Shown piece by piece: positions 22,529-33,850 of a DNA stretch of 64,000 nt (positions are counted from its first letter, which is position 1; each line of letters opens with the position of its first letter). This stretch comes from Berberis thunbergii. Lineage: Eukaryota; Streptophyta; Magnoliopsida; Ranunculales; Berberidaceae. The translations under genes were made by a program, and so were the position numbers. Location of the stretch: positions 186,001 through 250,000 of the forward strand of contig QNQO01000454.1 in the NCBI GenBank assembly GCA_003290165.1, read 5' to 3'. The notes under the pieces were generated by a model. The model worked only from the letters and a program-made list of their open reading frames with translations. It was not told the origin of the DNA and made no database searches.

Positions 22529-25500
22529 TCACTGGATGAAGAGCTCCGGATGCAACTGCTTCACTCTGTCCTCTAGCTCCCAAGTTACATCATTTTCTTT
22601 TTCACTCCATTGGACTTTCACCAGATTCACTATCCTTCTACGGAGCTGTTTCACATCACGATCCACAATCTTGATTGGTCGTACTACTTGGGTGAAGTTG
22701 TCATTAATCTCAATTTCTGTGGGTTGGACGATGTTAGCAGGATCCTTTACACACTTTCTCAGCATGGATATGTGAAACACGTCATGAACAGCTGATATGC
22801 TCGGGGGCAGAGCGAGTCTATAGGCCAAACTCCCTACCCGAGCAATGATCTCAAATGGTCCCACAAATCTAGGACTTAGCTTCCCTTTCTTACCGAACCT
22901 CAATACACCGCGCATAGGTGAAACCTTAAGAAAAACAAGGTCCCCAACCTGAAATTCTATCGCCTTACGCTTCCGATCAGCATAACTCTTCTGTCGGCTT
23001 TGATCAGTTTTGATCCGCTCTCTAATAATCTGCACCTTCTCCGATGTCTCCCTAACCATCTCTGGTCCCAACAAGACTGTGTCGCCTACCTCCGCCCAGC
23101 AGGATGGTGATCGACAAGGCCTCCCATATAAAGCCTCAAATGGGGCCATGCCAATGCTAGAATGATAACTGTTGTTATAAGAAAACTCTATGATAGGTAA
23201 ATAATCCTCCCAACTACCTCCAAAATCGAGCACACATGCCCGAAGCATATCCTCTAAAATCTGATTCACCCGCTCCGTCTGACCATCAGTCTGAGGATGA
23301 TAAGCTGTACTCAAATCTAGTCTCGTCCCCATGACTCGCTGGAAACTCTTCCAAAACTCAGCTACAAACAAGGGATCTCTATCAGACACAATGGACACTG
23401 GTACTCCGTGAAGCCTAACTACCTCACGGATGTATTGTCTGGCTAGTTGTTCGGTAGTACGGTGCACCCCAACCGGAACAAAGTGAGCAGACTTAGTCAG
23501 ACGGTCAACTATAACCCAAATTGACTCGTTACCTCGTCGGGTCTTCGGTAAACCATCTATAAAGTCCATAGATATATTTTCCCATTTCCAGACAGGAATC
23601 TCTAGTGGTTGCATTAAACCTGAGGGCCGCTGATGCTCGGCCTTCACTTGTTGACAAGTGAAACACCGTGATACATAATCTCCTACATCCTTCTTCATGC
23701 CGTCCCACCAGAAAGTTCGCTTCAGGTCATGGTACATTTTTGTGCCTCCGGGGTGAATGGTAAAACGTGACTTATGAGCCTCATCCATAATTTCTTTCTT
23801 TAATCCCGCAATCTCAGGCACGCAAAGTCTCCCGTGAAATCTCAAACCACCATCAGACTCAACTGACCACATAGAGGGACAATCATCTAGGTTATCGAGC
23901 ACCAAATCTTCCAATTTACTCATCAACCGAGGATCCTTACGTTGCTCGTCTAAAACCCTGCTAATCAAAGAAGGTCGAACAGATAAACTCCCAACATAAG
24001 CCGTGTTTGCTCCCTGGACAAACTGAACACCACAAGAAGAAATAGTCTCAAGAGACTTCCACTCCTCTACCATGAGTGAAGCCATAACGGTGTGTCGCCG
24101 ATTGAGAGCATCGGCTACTACGTTTCCCTTACCTGGGTGGTAAAGGATCTCAAAATCATAACTGCTAATGAACTCCACCCACCTTTGTTGTCTCACATTC
24201 AACTCCTTCTGCGAAAACAAATACTTAAGACTTTTGTGATCTGTGAACAACTCAAAATGCTCCCCATAAAGGTAGTGTCGCCACATCTTCAAAGCAAACA
24301 CAACTGCCGCTAATTCCAAGTCATGGGTAGGATATCGCCTCTCATGAGGCTTCAATTGTCGTGAGGCATACGACACAACTTTCTGATTCTGCATCAGTAC
24401 ACCACCCAGACCTGTGCCACTAGCATCAGTGAATACCACCAACTTCCCACCTTGAACTGGGATAGTCAGGATAGGCGCAGTGGTTAATCGGTGTTTCAAC
24501 TTCTGAAAAGCCTTTTCACACTCATTGGTCCAAACAAATTGGGCATTATTGCGGGTCAACTTAGTCAACGGTGCAGCGATAAGAGAAAACTTTTCTATAA
24601 ATCGTCTATAGTACCCAGCCAACCCTAAAAAGCTTCTCACCTCCGTTGCATTAGTAGGTTGTTTCCAATCTTTCACTGCTTTCACCTTATCAGGATCAAC
24701 TGCTATACCCTGACTAGAAACAACATGCCCTAAGAACTTTACTTCTTTTTCCCAAAAATGGCACTTGCTAAATTTTGCATATAATTTCTGATCTCTCAAG
24801 GTCTGCAACACTGTTCTGAGATGTTCTCTATGCTCTGCTTCACTACGAGAGTAAACCAAAATGTCGTCGATAAAGATAATGACGAATTTGTCCAAGTATG
24901 GTCGAAAGATCCGGTTCATCAGATCCATGAAAAAGGCCGGGGCATTTGTCAAACCAAAAGGCATGACTGGAAACTCATACAACCCATATCTCGTATGAAA
25001 AGCCGTGAGAGGAATACTATCTTCTTCTATACCCATCTGATGATATTCAGTTCTTAAGTCAAACTGAGAGAACACTACTGCTCCCCTCAACTGATCAAGA
25101 AGATCGTCAATTCGAGGCAATGGGTACTTGTTTTTGATAGTCTTTTTGTTCAGCTCCCTATAGTCAATACACATCCTCAAGGTACCATCCTTCTTCGAAA
25201 CGAAAATGGCGGGTGCTCCCCACGGAGAATTACTCGGACGTATGAACCTGGTTCATACACACCTTAAAAGGATTACACATATATTCATTAACATGAATAA
25301 CATGTCAATAAGTATGGCCAAATCAAACAAAACACCAAGAAAATTACCCTTTTTGCAACATCTCGTCCAACTGGACTTTCATCTCGTTCAACTCCTTAGG
25401 TGCCATCCGGTACGCTGCCTTGGAGATAGGAGCGGTTCCAGGTATTAAATCGATTCGGAACTCAACTTCTCGCCTAGGCGGCAAGCCGGGAATATCCTGA

Positions 25501-26094
25501 AATACATCCTCATAATCTCTTACCACTTCTACATCCTGAATCTCTCTCTCTGACGTCCCCACCAAGTACAGAAAACTAGACATTACTGACTCTTCACAAT
25601 GTCCACAAGTGTGAGAAACAGGGGGCATGCCTGGTGCATGGATGGAAACTATCTTCTTTGCACAATCTAGCGTGACTAAGTTCTTACGCAACCAATCCAT
25701 TCCCAAAATCACATCAAAGCCCTCAAAATCAAGCACAATCAAGTCGACAAAGAATACTTTTTCGAGGAAGGAAATCTTAAAATTTCTACATATTTCATTT
25801 AGTGTCACTGAGCCTCCTAAAGGGGTGGTAACACATAATGGTATAGCAAGTGGCAAAACTTTCAACATTATTCGATTAACCAAACGTCGAGATATGAAAG
25901 AGTATGATGCACCAGTATCAAATAACACCTTCATATTAGAGATAGGAAAATCAAAAGTACCTTGAACGTTTTCCTGATCTGGTAAGGTAGCAAATACACG
26001 TCCTTGGGTGTGTTGACCTTGCCCTATTCTGCGGCGCAATCCTACCGTTACGGCAATCTCGCATTCGATGACCTGGTTTTCCACAAGTTTAGCA
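22529..26094 (-). pseudogene. Tekay-type pro-pol, RT to chromodomain open, gag truncated
   Basis: From right to left, a gag zinc knuckle (TCGKPGHRMRDC, about 26085-26050) keeps its Cys/His positions but has a stop inside. The protease frame (26084-25348) has VLFDTGASYSFIS. After a 100-bp intron-like gap the long frame runs to 22529 (about 900 residues). It holds RT with [19 protein letters not shown], RNase H with [12 protein letters not shown] and ADALNRR, and integrase with a His-His-Cys-Cys region ending CFTCQQ. The integrase core has [19 protein letters not shown] and a [11 protein letters not shown] glutamate. A chromodomain ends at HPELFIQ. These motifs are characteristic of Tekay (Del-like) chromoviruses. 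Most of gag is missing because an inverted LTR piece abuts at 26118. Confidence 0.9.
25248..25347 (-). other. 100-bp intron-like insertion in Tekay pol
   Basis: On the minus strand it begins GTAATTTTC and ends ACCAG. Removing exactly 100 bp rejoins the codons for QKG and [10 protein letters not shown] at the place expected in RT. It contains an in-frame stop and is not a multiple of three. It carries an 18-bp match (ATACACACCTTAAAAGGA on the plus strand) to the pol/LTR junction at 22496-22513, and its right junction lies in the palindrome GTATGAAC-CTG-GTTCATAC. It may be a true intron or a filler insertion. Confidence 0.6.
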
Positions 26095-26117
26095 GATCAG
26101 TGTGCGCTCCCCTTTGT

Positions 26118-28532
26118 AACAAGAAAAAAAAAAGACAAAAGACAGAAGGGAGAAAGGAGAAGAAGAAAGGGAGGAAGAAAAAAAGGTGAGTCATACTTTC
26201 TTTCCTCGTTTTTTTTTTTTTTTTTTTTGGTGCCATGATGTTATTAGCATGTAGGTGATGTGGCATGGAATGGGTTTTTATAGTATGATGGGTTTTCTTT
26301 TATGATAAGTGTGATGTGATTGATGGGAGAAAAGGGAGGGGGAAAGTTTGTAAATATCATCGTCCTTTAATTCTTACTTTGGGAATACTTGTTTTTTTTA
26401 CTTGTTGAGTTTATGTGTACAAAGGGGATGGGAAGGTGTGTTTGATGTGACACGAAAAGTAGGAATTTTTTTATTGGTTTTTAAAAAGGGGTAGGGTAGA
26501 AGGGTATTGTTCTCTGTGTCAGAAATCCCTACTATTTTATAGAAAATCTTATGATTGTCCTATGTGTCATAAATCCCTACTATTTTGTAGAAAATTTTGT
26601 GATTGTCAAGCCTTGCAGTATGTACTTCCATTTGACTTTATGCTATTTTATACTTAGATTTTATCTAAACTTTCAATTGCTAGGTTGTGTTATCGAGAAT
26701 TGTGTTAAGTAAAAATGCATTTTTTTTAGGGCTTTTATTTTTGTACTAGATTATTTGATTGTGAACTTGAGTCACATTTATGACTGCATCCCTACATTGG
26801 ATGTTTTGCTTATGCATTTATGACAAATAGGTTAAGGTATTTGTGCATTTGATGTGGACCCTACATCCATGACAAAGATGCAACTATGACAACCTCCATG
26901 CCTATTTGATGTGGTCTCTTTCTAAGCCAAATATATTACCCATACGTGTATGACAATAAATCTGAGTCATGATTCTACTAGGAAAGTTTTGTTTTGATGA
27001 AGAGATATCAAGTATGATTTTATGGGTTTGATTTTATGGGTGTTGATCAAGAGATATATCTGAGTATATCTAAGTATGATTCTATGGGTTTTGATAATCT
27101 GAGTCCTGATCCTATGGGTTTGGTCACCATGTTGTTATAAAGCATAATTGATGTATATGTTATGTTTTCCCCAAAAATGTGGGTGAATAGATGGTGAATC
27201 CGTTTATGTATGACAAAATGTCATTGTGGATAAATTATGAGTTATCAAAAATAAATGATATTGGTAAACCTTGATTTCTGAAAATATAAATCACTTGGAC
27301 TTGTATCACTTAGAAATACCACATCTCTTTTGTTTATTATTTCCCCTCTCTTACTAGAGAAGCTAAATGACCAGTGGGTCGTCTTGCGGAGTTGGGGCAC
27401 CCATTTCTTACTAGAGAAACTAAAATAACCTTCGGGTTAGTCTTGCGGAAATGTGGTGAGTTTGTATGCCTAAAATAGGCTTTGATATTTATCCGTAAAA
27501 AATGTGACGTGAGTTATGCGCATTGATAGCCCAAGGGTGGCTTTTGGTACTCATATAGTTAGGGGTATCCGCGATGCATGCCTGTATGTGATGTCCCCAC
27601 TTAGGCATGGATGACGGAGTAGTCCTCCTTTATATGAGAGAGGCATACGGGCATGTATGTTCGGCACGGAGGTGGTGCGAATGTGGTATCGTCTAAGTGA
27701 TCAATCCGTTAAAAAGATGAAACTAATTCAAATAAAAAGAATAAATGACGTTGCATTGTTCTAATCTTTTTTTTTTTGCAGGATGGCAAGTCCACTAATA
27801 TTTCTGCAGGTTAGACTTGCCATAGTCGACTCCCATAGGGTAAGTATAAGTAAATGTATATTTACATATTAGAATGATGATATGATTGTCTCGTTGAGGA
27901 ACTAAATTCTTGGAACCGTGTTTTTCTGGCATCACACCCTTGCCTCATTGAGGAACTACCTATTGGTGTGATGGTTTATTGTTTGTATTTAGCTTGATGG
28001 TTATCACGTACGATTTTATTGATTTTGGGGAAATAAAGAGATTTCACACCAGCTTTATTGCTGACCCAAGTGGGCTTTGGCTTCTTGGGTGCATTCCTTT
28101 GGGAATGTAGCCGACTAGCTTATTTTCAGGATACAGAAATCTCGGGCGGGCTTAGAGTGCATCGTACCATACGTGACGAGCGTTGCTAGGAGTTGCGCGT
28201 GTTCGAAAGATTAGATCTTTTTATTTGTAGGTGTCAGTTTAATTCTTGTAATTTGAATTCGGAGTTATTCAGTATTTTGTTGAGGGATACATTCGTAAAG
28301 TGTTGAACTTGTTAGCGTTGGCTCTGCGATTTTTAGAATTTTATTCCTTAGATGGACTTTTAGATCAGTTGTGTTTTTCCCTCTAATTGGTAAATTGTGC
28401 AAAATTTATTATTTCTCGTGGATGCCAGCTATTATTTTCGTGAATGAAAATTCATGTCCCGACTTTTGGGAAAACGGATAATCCTATGTGATTTTTGGGA
28501 TTTTCGTGTTTCTCGAAAATCGGGGCGTGACA
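26118..28532 (+). repeat. Tekay-type LTR (5'-truncated), plus orientation
   Basis: It is opposite in orientation to the adjacent pol. Positions 26118-26430 are about 98% identical to the complement of 22012-22320. The 3' end reads CTCGAAAATCGGGGCGTGACA and is followed by an initiator tRNA-Met primer site. The homologue at 32481-33850 supports LTR identity. The true 5' end is not present. The part near 26440-27100 has no second copy in the window to check it. Confidence 0.7.
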
Positions 28533-28649
28533 GTTTGGTATCAGAGCCTGACCCAGCCGGAAGTGTGCCACGTGGAGGTGGGCCCTCGGGCAACGTGGAC
28601 GTTGTGCCTGTGTGGCCAACGAGGACGTTGGGCCTTAAGGGGGGTGGAT
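28533..28649 (+). other. TRIM-type internal domain fused behind the Tekay LTR, 117 bp
   Basis: The primer-binding site TGGTATCAGAGCC (28536-28548) follows the Tekay LTR, but the sequence after it is the TRIM interior. It ends with the polypurine tract TTAAGGGGGGTGGAT (28635-28649). The join therefore lies in or beside the primer-binding site. Confidence 0.75.
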
Positions 28650-28912
28650 TGTGAGACCCTTGTGTGGGCGGACCTGAGGGGGAGGGTGAGGGTGAGGGTT
28701 GGAGCCCAATAGGCCCAACAGGCCCGTGGATCCCAAGAGGGGTTGGGCTAGCTACCAAGGGGGATCATAGTCCCACATCGCCTGGGTGCGGGATGGTTAT
28801 GTGCTTTAAGTGTGCGAGGTCGCTCTACATGACAACACGCGTTTTAAAGCCGTGCGGGCCGGTTGGTAGCCCAAAGCGGACAATATGGTGTCATGTGGAC
28901 CGGGTCGTTACA
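28650..28912 (+). repeat. TRIM-type LTR, copy D (263 bp)
   Basis: It starts TGTGAGACCC and ends GGGTCGTTACA, the inverted twin of 21537-21799 with no difference that I can see. Confidence 0.85.
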
Positions 28913-29140
28913 GTTGGTATCAGAGCCTGACCCAGCCGGAAGTGTGCCACGTGGAGGTGGGCCCTCGGGCAATGTGGACGTTGTGCCTGTGTGGCCAACG
29001 AGGACGTTGCTGGGTGCGGGATGGTTATGTGCTTTAAGTGTGCGAGGTCGCTCTACATGACAACACGCGTTTTAAAGCCGTGTGGGCCGGTTGGTAGCCC
29101 AAAGCGGACAATATGGTGTCATGTGGACCGGGTCGTTACA
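28913..29140 (+). repeat. Deleted TRIM unit: primer site, part interior and 3' half of LTR (copy E)
   Basis: The primer site GTTGGTATCAGAGCC and about 95 bp of interior are followed, after GAGGACGTTG, by the last ~131 bp of the LTR. A deletion removed the polypurine tract and the 5' half of the LTR. It forms the right end of the composite. Confidence 0.8.
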
Positions 29141-29658
29141 TTATACCTAAGGATTTGGAACACTTCTTGCAAATGATGTAGGTGTTCTTCTATAGTCCCA
29201 CTACAAACCATAATATCATCAAGATAGACAACCACAGACTTGTCCAGAAGGTGACGGAACAGGCCATTCATAAGGGTGGAAAACGTAGCTGGAGCATTGG
29301 TCAAGCCGAAGGGCATTACTAGGAACTCATATGACTCATATCTAGTAGAACAAGCAGTTTTGGGTTCGTCGCCAGCAGCAATGCGGACTTGATGGTAACC
29401 TGATCTCAAGTCGAGTTTTGTGAAGTATCTGGCGGATCCAAGTTGGTCGAATAAGTCTGCAATGAGCGGTAGCGAGTATTTGTTCTTTATAGTGACTTTG
29501 TTCAAGGCTCTATAGTCAACACAAAGGTGAAGACTGCCATCATGTTTCCGCTGAAAAAGAACAGGTGCCCCATAAGGTGCTTTAGAAGGCTGAATGAATC
29601 CCGACTCCAACAAGCCATTTAGTTGTTTTCTTAATTCGGTCAACTCTGGAGGGCTCAT
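29141..29658 (-). pseudogene. N-terminal RT of the chromovirus (other side of the composite)
   Basis: From right to left: [59 protein letters not shown], then the catalytic VVYLDDIMV (about 29215). The frame runs up to the codons for IL-R at 29146 and stops in the composite. The catalytic aspartates are intact in this half. Confidence 0.9.
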
Positions 29659-30308
29659 GCGATATGGACTACGTGCGGTGGCTTGGCACCAGGCACTAAC
29701 TCAATTTCGTGATCAATGAGCCTTATGGGAGGTAGATTCTTTGGCAACTCATTCGGCATCACTTCGCTGAAGTCAGCAATAACTTGGGCAACTTCCTCGG
29801 GGATTTTGCTAGTATCATCTTCCATCTCTAGCTTTGCCACAACTAAGTATGTATCTTCTCCTTTGGCCAAGCCTTTCTTGACTTGGAGCACCGAAAATAT
29901 TCTATCATGAGTTGTGGGTCGAATTGAGGTTGGTACAATGCGTAGTCTGGGTCCGAAAAAGCCCAAGGAGTCCATGAAAGGTAGTGGTCATGCTGCAGCT
30001 CCTCGAAAGAATTCTTGGCCTAGAATCACCTTAAAATCATCAAGTGGGACGACCAAGAAGTTTGATCTTCCTTCCCATGGACCAGCCTGTAGTGGCACAA
30101 CTCTAGCCATACCATTAATAGAGATTGCCTCAAAGTTGATAGCTTTCAATTTTTCCACATTTCCTTCTAAGTTCAGACCCACACGTCTAGCTTCCTCTGG
30201 GGCAATAAAATTGTCTGTCGCTCCTAAATCCAATAATGCTTGGGAAGGGAATCCATTGATAGTGATGTCGATGTATTGTAAAGCCTTCTTGTGTGGGTGC
30301 TCATACAT
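29655..30308 (-). pseudogene. Aspartic protease region of the chromovirus
   Basis: The protease segment (30308-29988) has GFPSQALLDLGATDNFI, in which the usual serine or threonine of the D-S/T-G-A active site is leucine. A linker (29975-29655) with [20 protein letters not shown] leads to RT. A frame change lies near 29980. Confidence 0.8.
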
Positions 30309-31508
30309 TCTCCTTTGACAACATTGAGCTTGCGTAGAGCTCCCATCTGGGAGGTCTCACTGTTGGTGGGGTTCGAGCTCGATGCGGTCGAGTTAGAAGG
30401 TTCTGTCTGAAGCAAGGACATCAATGAGTGTAGGGCTGGTTTGGATGGGCATTTGCCTGTTGGGTGATCCCTACTATTGCAAAGAATGCATGGGGCCTGT
30501 GCAGATGGCCTCCACTGCCCAGAGTAGTTTTGCCATCCTTTGTTGTTGTAATTTGAGTTGTTAGGGCTGACATTCCAATTTCTGTTGGAACTCCAATTCT
30601 GGTTGGACGGCCGAGAATTGTAGATTCCTCGGTTCTGATTTGAGTTTCCCCAGTTTTGGTGAGGTGATCGAGCATTCAACCCTGAGCTCGAATTGGTACT
30701 GCCAGTTCTAGCTGTGGAGTGATTGAGCGAAGTGGATCCAGCCATGGGCATATAATCGCTAAACTTTTTTGTTGCTGCAATAACACTTGTAATATCTGTC
30801 ACCTTCTGCCTTTGTAATTCTGCTTGCAGAAGTGAATGAGCTTGTTCCATGAAAAAGAAAACTTTGTCCTTCTCAGACATGTCTCGAATATCTAGCAAGC
30901 AAGTTGAGAACTGCCTGACATAGTCTCGAATATTGCCTGTCTGTTTGATGGTGTGGAGCTTCCTCCTTGCTAAGAAATCAGTATTCTCAGGAAAGAAATT
31001 GATTTCTGAGTTCCTTTTTGAGGTCTTCCCAAGTTCTAATAAGGATGCGACCTTCTTCCATATCTGCATATTTGGTTTTCCACCATAGTTTCGCATCACC
31101 TGCTAAGTACATGGTCGCCATGGTGACTTTGGCTTCTTCTGATTCAGGGTTCACCACGCAAAAATACTGTTCCAGATCAAATAAGAAGTTTTCTAGCTCC
31201 TTCCCATTTCGTACCCCATCGTATGACTTTGGCTCATGCACTTTCATCCTAGGGTGATCAGTCGTCCTTGTGGCTTTGGTCAGCAAGCCAACCCTTGCAA
31301 ACAAGTCCTCCAACTGTAATTGGAAGTCACTCATCACCTGAGCTGTGGGGTGAGGCGACTCTTCCATAGCGACTGTTCTTCCCTCCAAATTGTCAACGTG
31401 CTCAGTCAGCGAATCCACTCTGTCTGCCAAGTGAAAGAATCCATCAAGGCGACTGATCTGTTCTCCCAAACAGCTCAACTGGTCCATTCTGGTTTCTAGT
31501 CTTTGCAT
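30224..31508 (-). pseudogene. Gag of the chromovirus
   Basis: The frame starts with a Met at 31508 after the primer-binding site. The first part (31508-30987, 173 residues) has the gag core (VTMATMYLAGDAKLWWKTKY). A frameshift near 31000-31020 leads to the second part, with LARRKLHTIKQTGNIRDYV and FFFMEQAHSLLQAELQRQ. An Asn/Ser-rich linker follows, and then a zinc knuckle CILCNSRDHPTGKC (C-x2-C-x4-H-x4-C) near 30460. Gag packages the element RNA. The frameshift makes this copy defective. Confidence 0.88.
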
Positions 31509-31587
31509 TCGACTAGCCTATCGTTCCTCCATAGCGCCAAGGCGCTCACTTAGTTCCTGCATCCTAGTTTGCATTCAACAAGCTCTT

Positions 31588-31599
31588 GCTCTGATACCA
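31588..31599 (-). promoter_or_regulatory. Primer-binding site (initiator tRNA-Met)
   Basis: On the minus strand TGGTATCAGAGC follows the 5' LTR after two bases, complementary to the 3' end of plant initiator tRNA-Met. Confidence 0.9.
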
Positions 31600-31601
31600 A
31601 C

Positions 31602-32080
31602 TGTCACGGACTAGCAATCCGTGCGACACTAGCTATCCAATTCACTAGTAAGTCTATGAGTAGTTACTTTGACGGGCACAAATATTAACTTGAGAATGCA
31701 CAATATCAATCTGTAGACAATATAACAATGCACAATAGTCTGCAAAAACTTTCATTAACATTCAATAGACTACAATGGGGAGGAACGTTCGGAAGGACGT
31801 TGCTCAAGACTAGTTCGATGTTATCGATCGATGGAAATACAAGTTTGAAGTTGAAAAGCAATGCAAAGAAAACAATAAAAATGCTAGTGATATAGTCTGG
31901 CCCGACTATGCAATGGAGGCAACACGTCCTCACAGTCAAGAGCTCAAACCTTCCCCCTATAATATAGATGCTAAGCATTTGGGCACTTTTCAAAAGGGAA
32001 CATTGAGTTTTGAGACCATTAGGAAAGTCTTGAAAGGCATCTGACCTTGATTTCCCTGACCAACGGTACTAGTCCTGACA
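31602..32080 (-). repeat. 5' LTR of the chromovirus
   Basis: 479 bp with the same ends as 18838-19316 (TGTCACGG and CCTGACA on the plus strand). A few percent of sites differ. Confidence 0.95.
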
Positions 32081-32480
32081 ACAAGCACAAGCACTATTTA
32101 GCTTCCATAGAGAAATTAGCAAGTCACATTCCAATCCATCCCACCACCTTCAGTTCAAACTGCCTGATTCTCTCTGGTAGTTTGGCTGATTCTGCCCAAG
32201 CTTCCCCCAGCCAATCCATCCAATGTCGTTTGATTTACGTCACACTAAAAGGGTAGATGAGAAGAAAAGTCTTGTTGTTCACTTTTTTTTTTTAAAGCGA
32301 GCTGGGTTTTTATAGGATCCCATAATCTATCAACAAGGTGCGACCTACAAGTCAACACCATAAGAAAGTAACCATGCCTTCTTGTTCACTCTTCTTACAT
32401 ACTACAAACACTCTCTCGCCTTTCTCGCTCACTCACTCAAACCAACAAACAATCTAAAATTTCCTCTCTTTCACCCCACC
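32081..32480. other. Spacer right of the chromovirus
   Basis: 400 bp of non-repetitive sequence with a short T-run (about 32283-32293). No gene is recognised. Confidence 0.5.
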
Positions 32481-33850
32481 TGTCGCCCCAATTTTCGAAG
32501 AAACGAAAATCCAAAAAATTCCACGTAGGATTATCCGTTTCCCCAAAACTCGGGAGGTGAAATTTAATAACAATAGAAACATTTAGCAGCAACAACTAAA
32601 ACATAGTTTAGAAAAATAGAAACAAACAAAAATTTATAAAAACGCTAACTAGGGAAGATTGACGTTGCTAGCCCCACTAGCAAAACTCCAGTAACGTTGC
32701 TCAAAAGTCTCTAAACCTGAAAGGTTAATCGACTACATTCCCAAAAGAATGTACCAAAGAAGCAAAGCTCACTTGGGTCAGCAATAAAGCTGGTGTGAGT
32801 AATCTTCATCCCAAAATCAATAAATTCGCACGTGATAAACATCAAGTTAAACACATGCAACAAACATCACACCAATATGTAGTTCCTCAACAAGGCAAAT
32901 GCGTCATGCAAGAAAACACAGTTCAAAGAATTTAGTTCCTCATCGAGGCCATCATATCATCATCCCAATTAAGTAAAAATGCATCTACTCATACTTACAC
33001 GGTAAAAGTTGATTATGGAAAGTCTGACCTGCAGAAATATTAGTGGACTTGCCATCCAGCATGAAAAGTATTTGAAACAATATAAACGTAATTTATTCAT
33101 TTTTATTTGAATTTGATTCATCTTTTAACGGATTGATCACTTAGACGATACCACATTCGCACCACCTCCGTGCCGAACATACATGTTCGTATGCCTCTCT
33201 CATATAAAGGAGGACTTCTCCGTCATCCATGCCCAAGTGGGGACGCATCACATACATGCATGCATCACCGGATACTCCTAACTATATGAGCAACCAAAGC
33301 CACTCTTGGGCTATCAATGCGCATAAACTCACGTCACATTTTGACGGATAGATATCAAAGCCTATTTTAGGCATACAAATTCACCTTATTTCTGCAAGAC
33401 TAACCTAAAGGTTGTTTTAGTTTCTCTAGTAAGAAATGGGCGCCCTACCTCCGCAAGACAACCCGCAGGTTATTTAGTTTCTCTAGTAGGAGAGGGGAAA
33501 TAATAAACAAAAGAGGTGTGGTAGTTCTAAGTGATACAATTTCAGATGATTTAAATTTTCAGAAATCAAAGTTTATCAATATCATTTATTTTTATATTTC
33601 AAAATTCCTCCACAATGACATTTTGTCATTCATAAGTAAATCCATCCATTCTTTTGGAAAAGCATAGCATATTCATACATCATGCTCTATAACAACATGG
33701 CGATCAAGTGGCATTTTGTTATTCATAAGTAACTCAATCCACCCATTCTTTTTGGGGAAATGTAATCATTTCAGATGCATACATTCAGTGTTGGCAACAA
33801 CATGAGCCACACACTCACCATCTTATAACATCATAACTAAAATATTAACC
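32481..33850 (-). repeat. Tekay-type LTR remnant (solo or truncated)
   Basis: Its sequence is the diverged reverse complement of about 27150-28532, sharing the GATACCACATTCGCACCACC block and the repeated TTTCTCTAGTA / GTTA-TTTAG blocks. On the minus strand it ends GGGGCGACA at 32481. The far end fades near 33850. No pol lies nearby, so it is probably a solo or broken LTR. Confidence 0.75.

Larger units (their letters stand above)
21537..29140. mobile_element. Composite insertion: Tekay pol flanked by outward-facing LTR/TRIM units
   Basis: The 7604-bp insertion splits the chromovirus RT. On the element strand the flanks are GATAA (21532-21536 complement) and TATAA (29141-29145 complement), a 5-bp duplication with one mismatch. 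The left end begins TGTAACGACCCGG and the right end finishes CCGGGTCGTTACA. These are the U5 ends of the same short LTR in opposite orientation, so both outer termini are LTR 3' ends. Inside are a minus-strand Tekay protease-to-chromodomain region, one Tekay LTR piece on each side in opposite orientations, and short TRIM-like LTR-PBS-PPT-LTR units. A normal LTR retrotransposon would have direct, not inverted, terminal repeats. Confidence 0.85.
18838..32080 (-). mobile_element. Chromovirus-type Ty3/gypsy element, split by a 7.6-kb composite
   Basis: The LTRs are 479 bp each and flank a minus-strand gag-protease-RT-RNase H-integrase-chromodomain order. The flanking 5-mers are GCAAG (18833-18837) and ACAAG (32081-32085), a target duplication with one mismatch. 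The primer-binding site matches initiator tRNA-Met. Without the insertion the element is 5.6 kb. The C-terminal chromodomain places it among chromoviruses; I cannot fix the clade. LTR divergence of a few percent and many frame breaks suggest middle age. Confidence 0.92.

Noticed and set aside
26048..26266. Lys- and Phe-rich 72-codon frame
   Set aside because: A translation of poly(A)/poly(T) and purine-rich LTR sequence.
21537..29140. A classical DNA transposon with long terminal inverted repeats
   Set aside because: The inverted ends are LTRs with primer-binding sites and polypurine tracts beside them, and no transposase is present.
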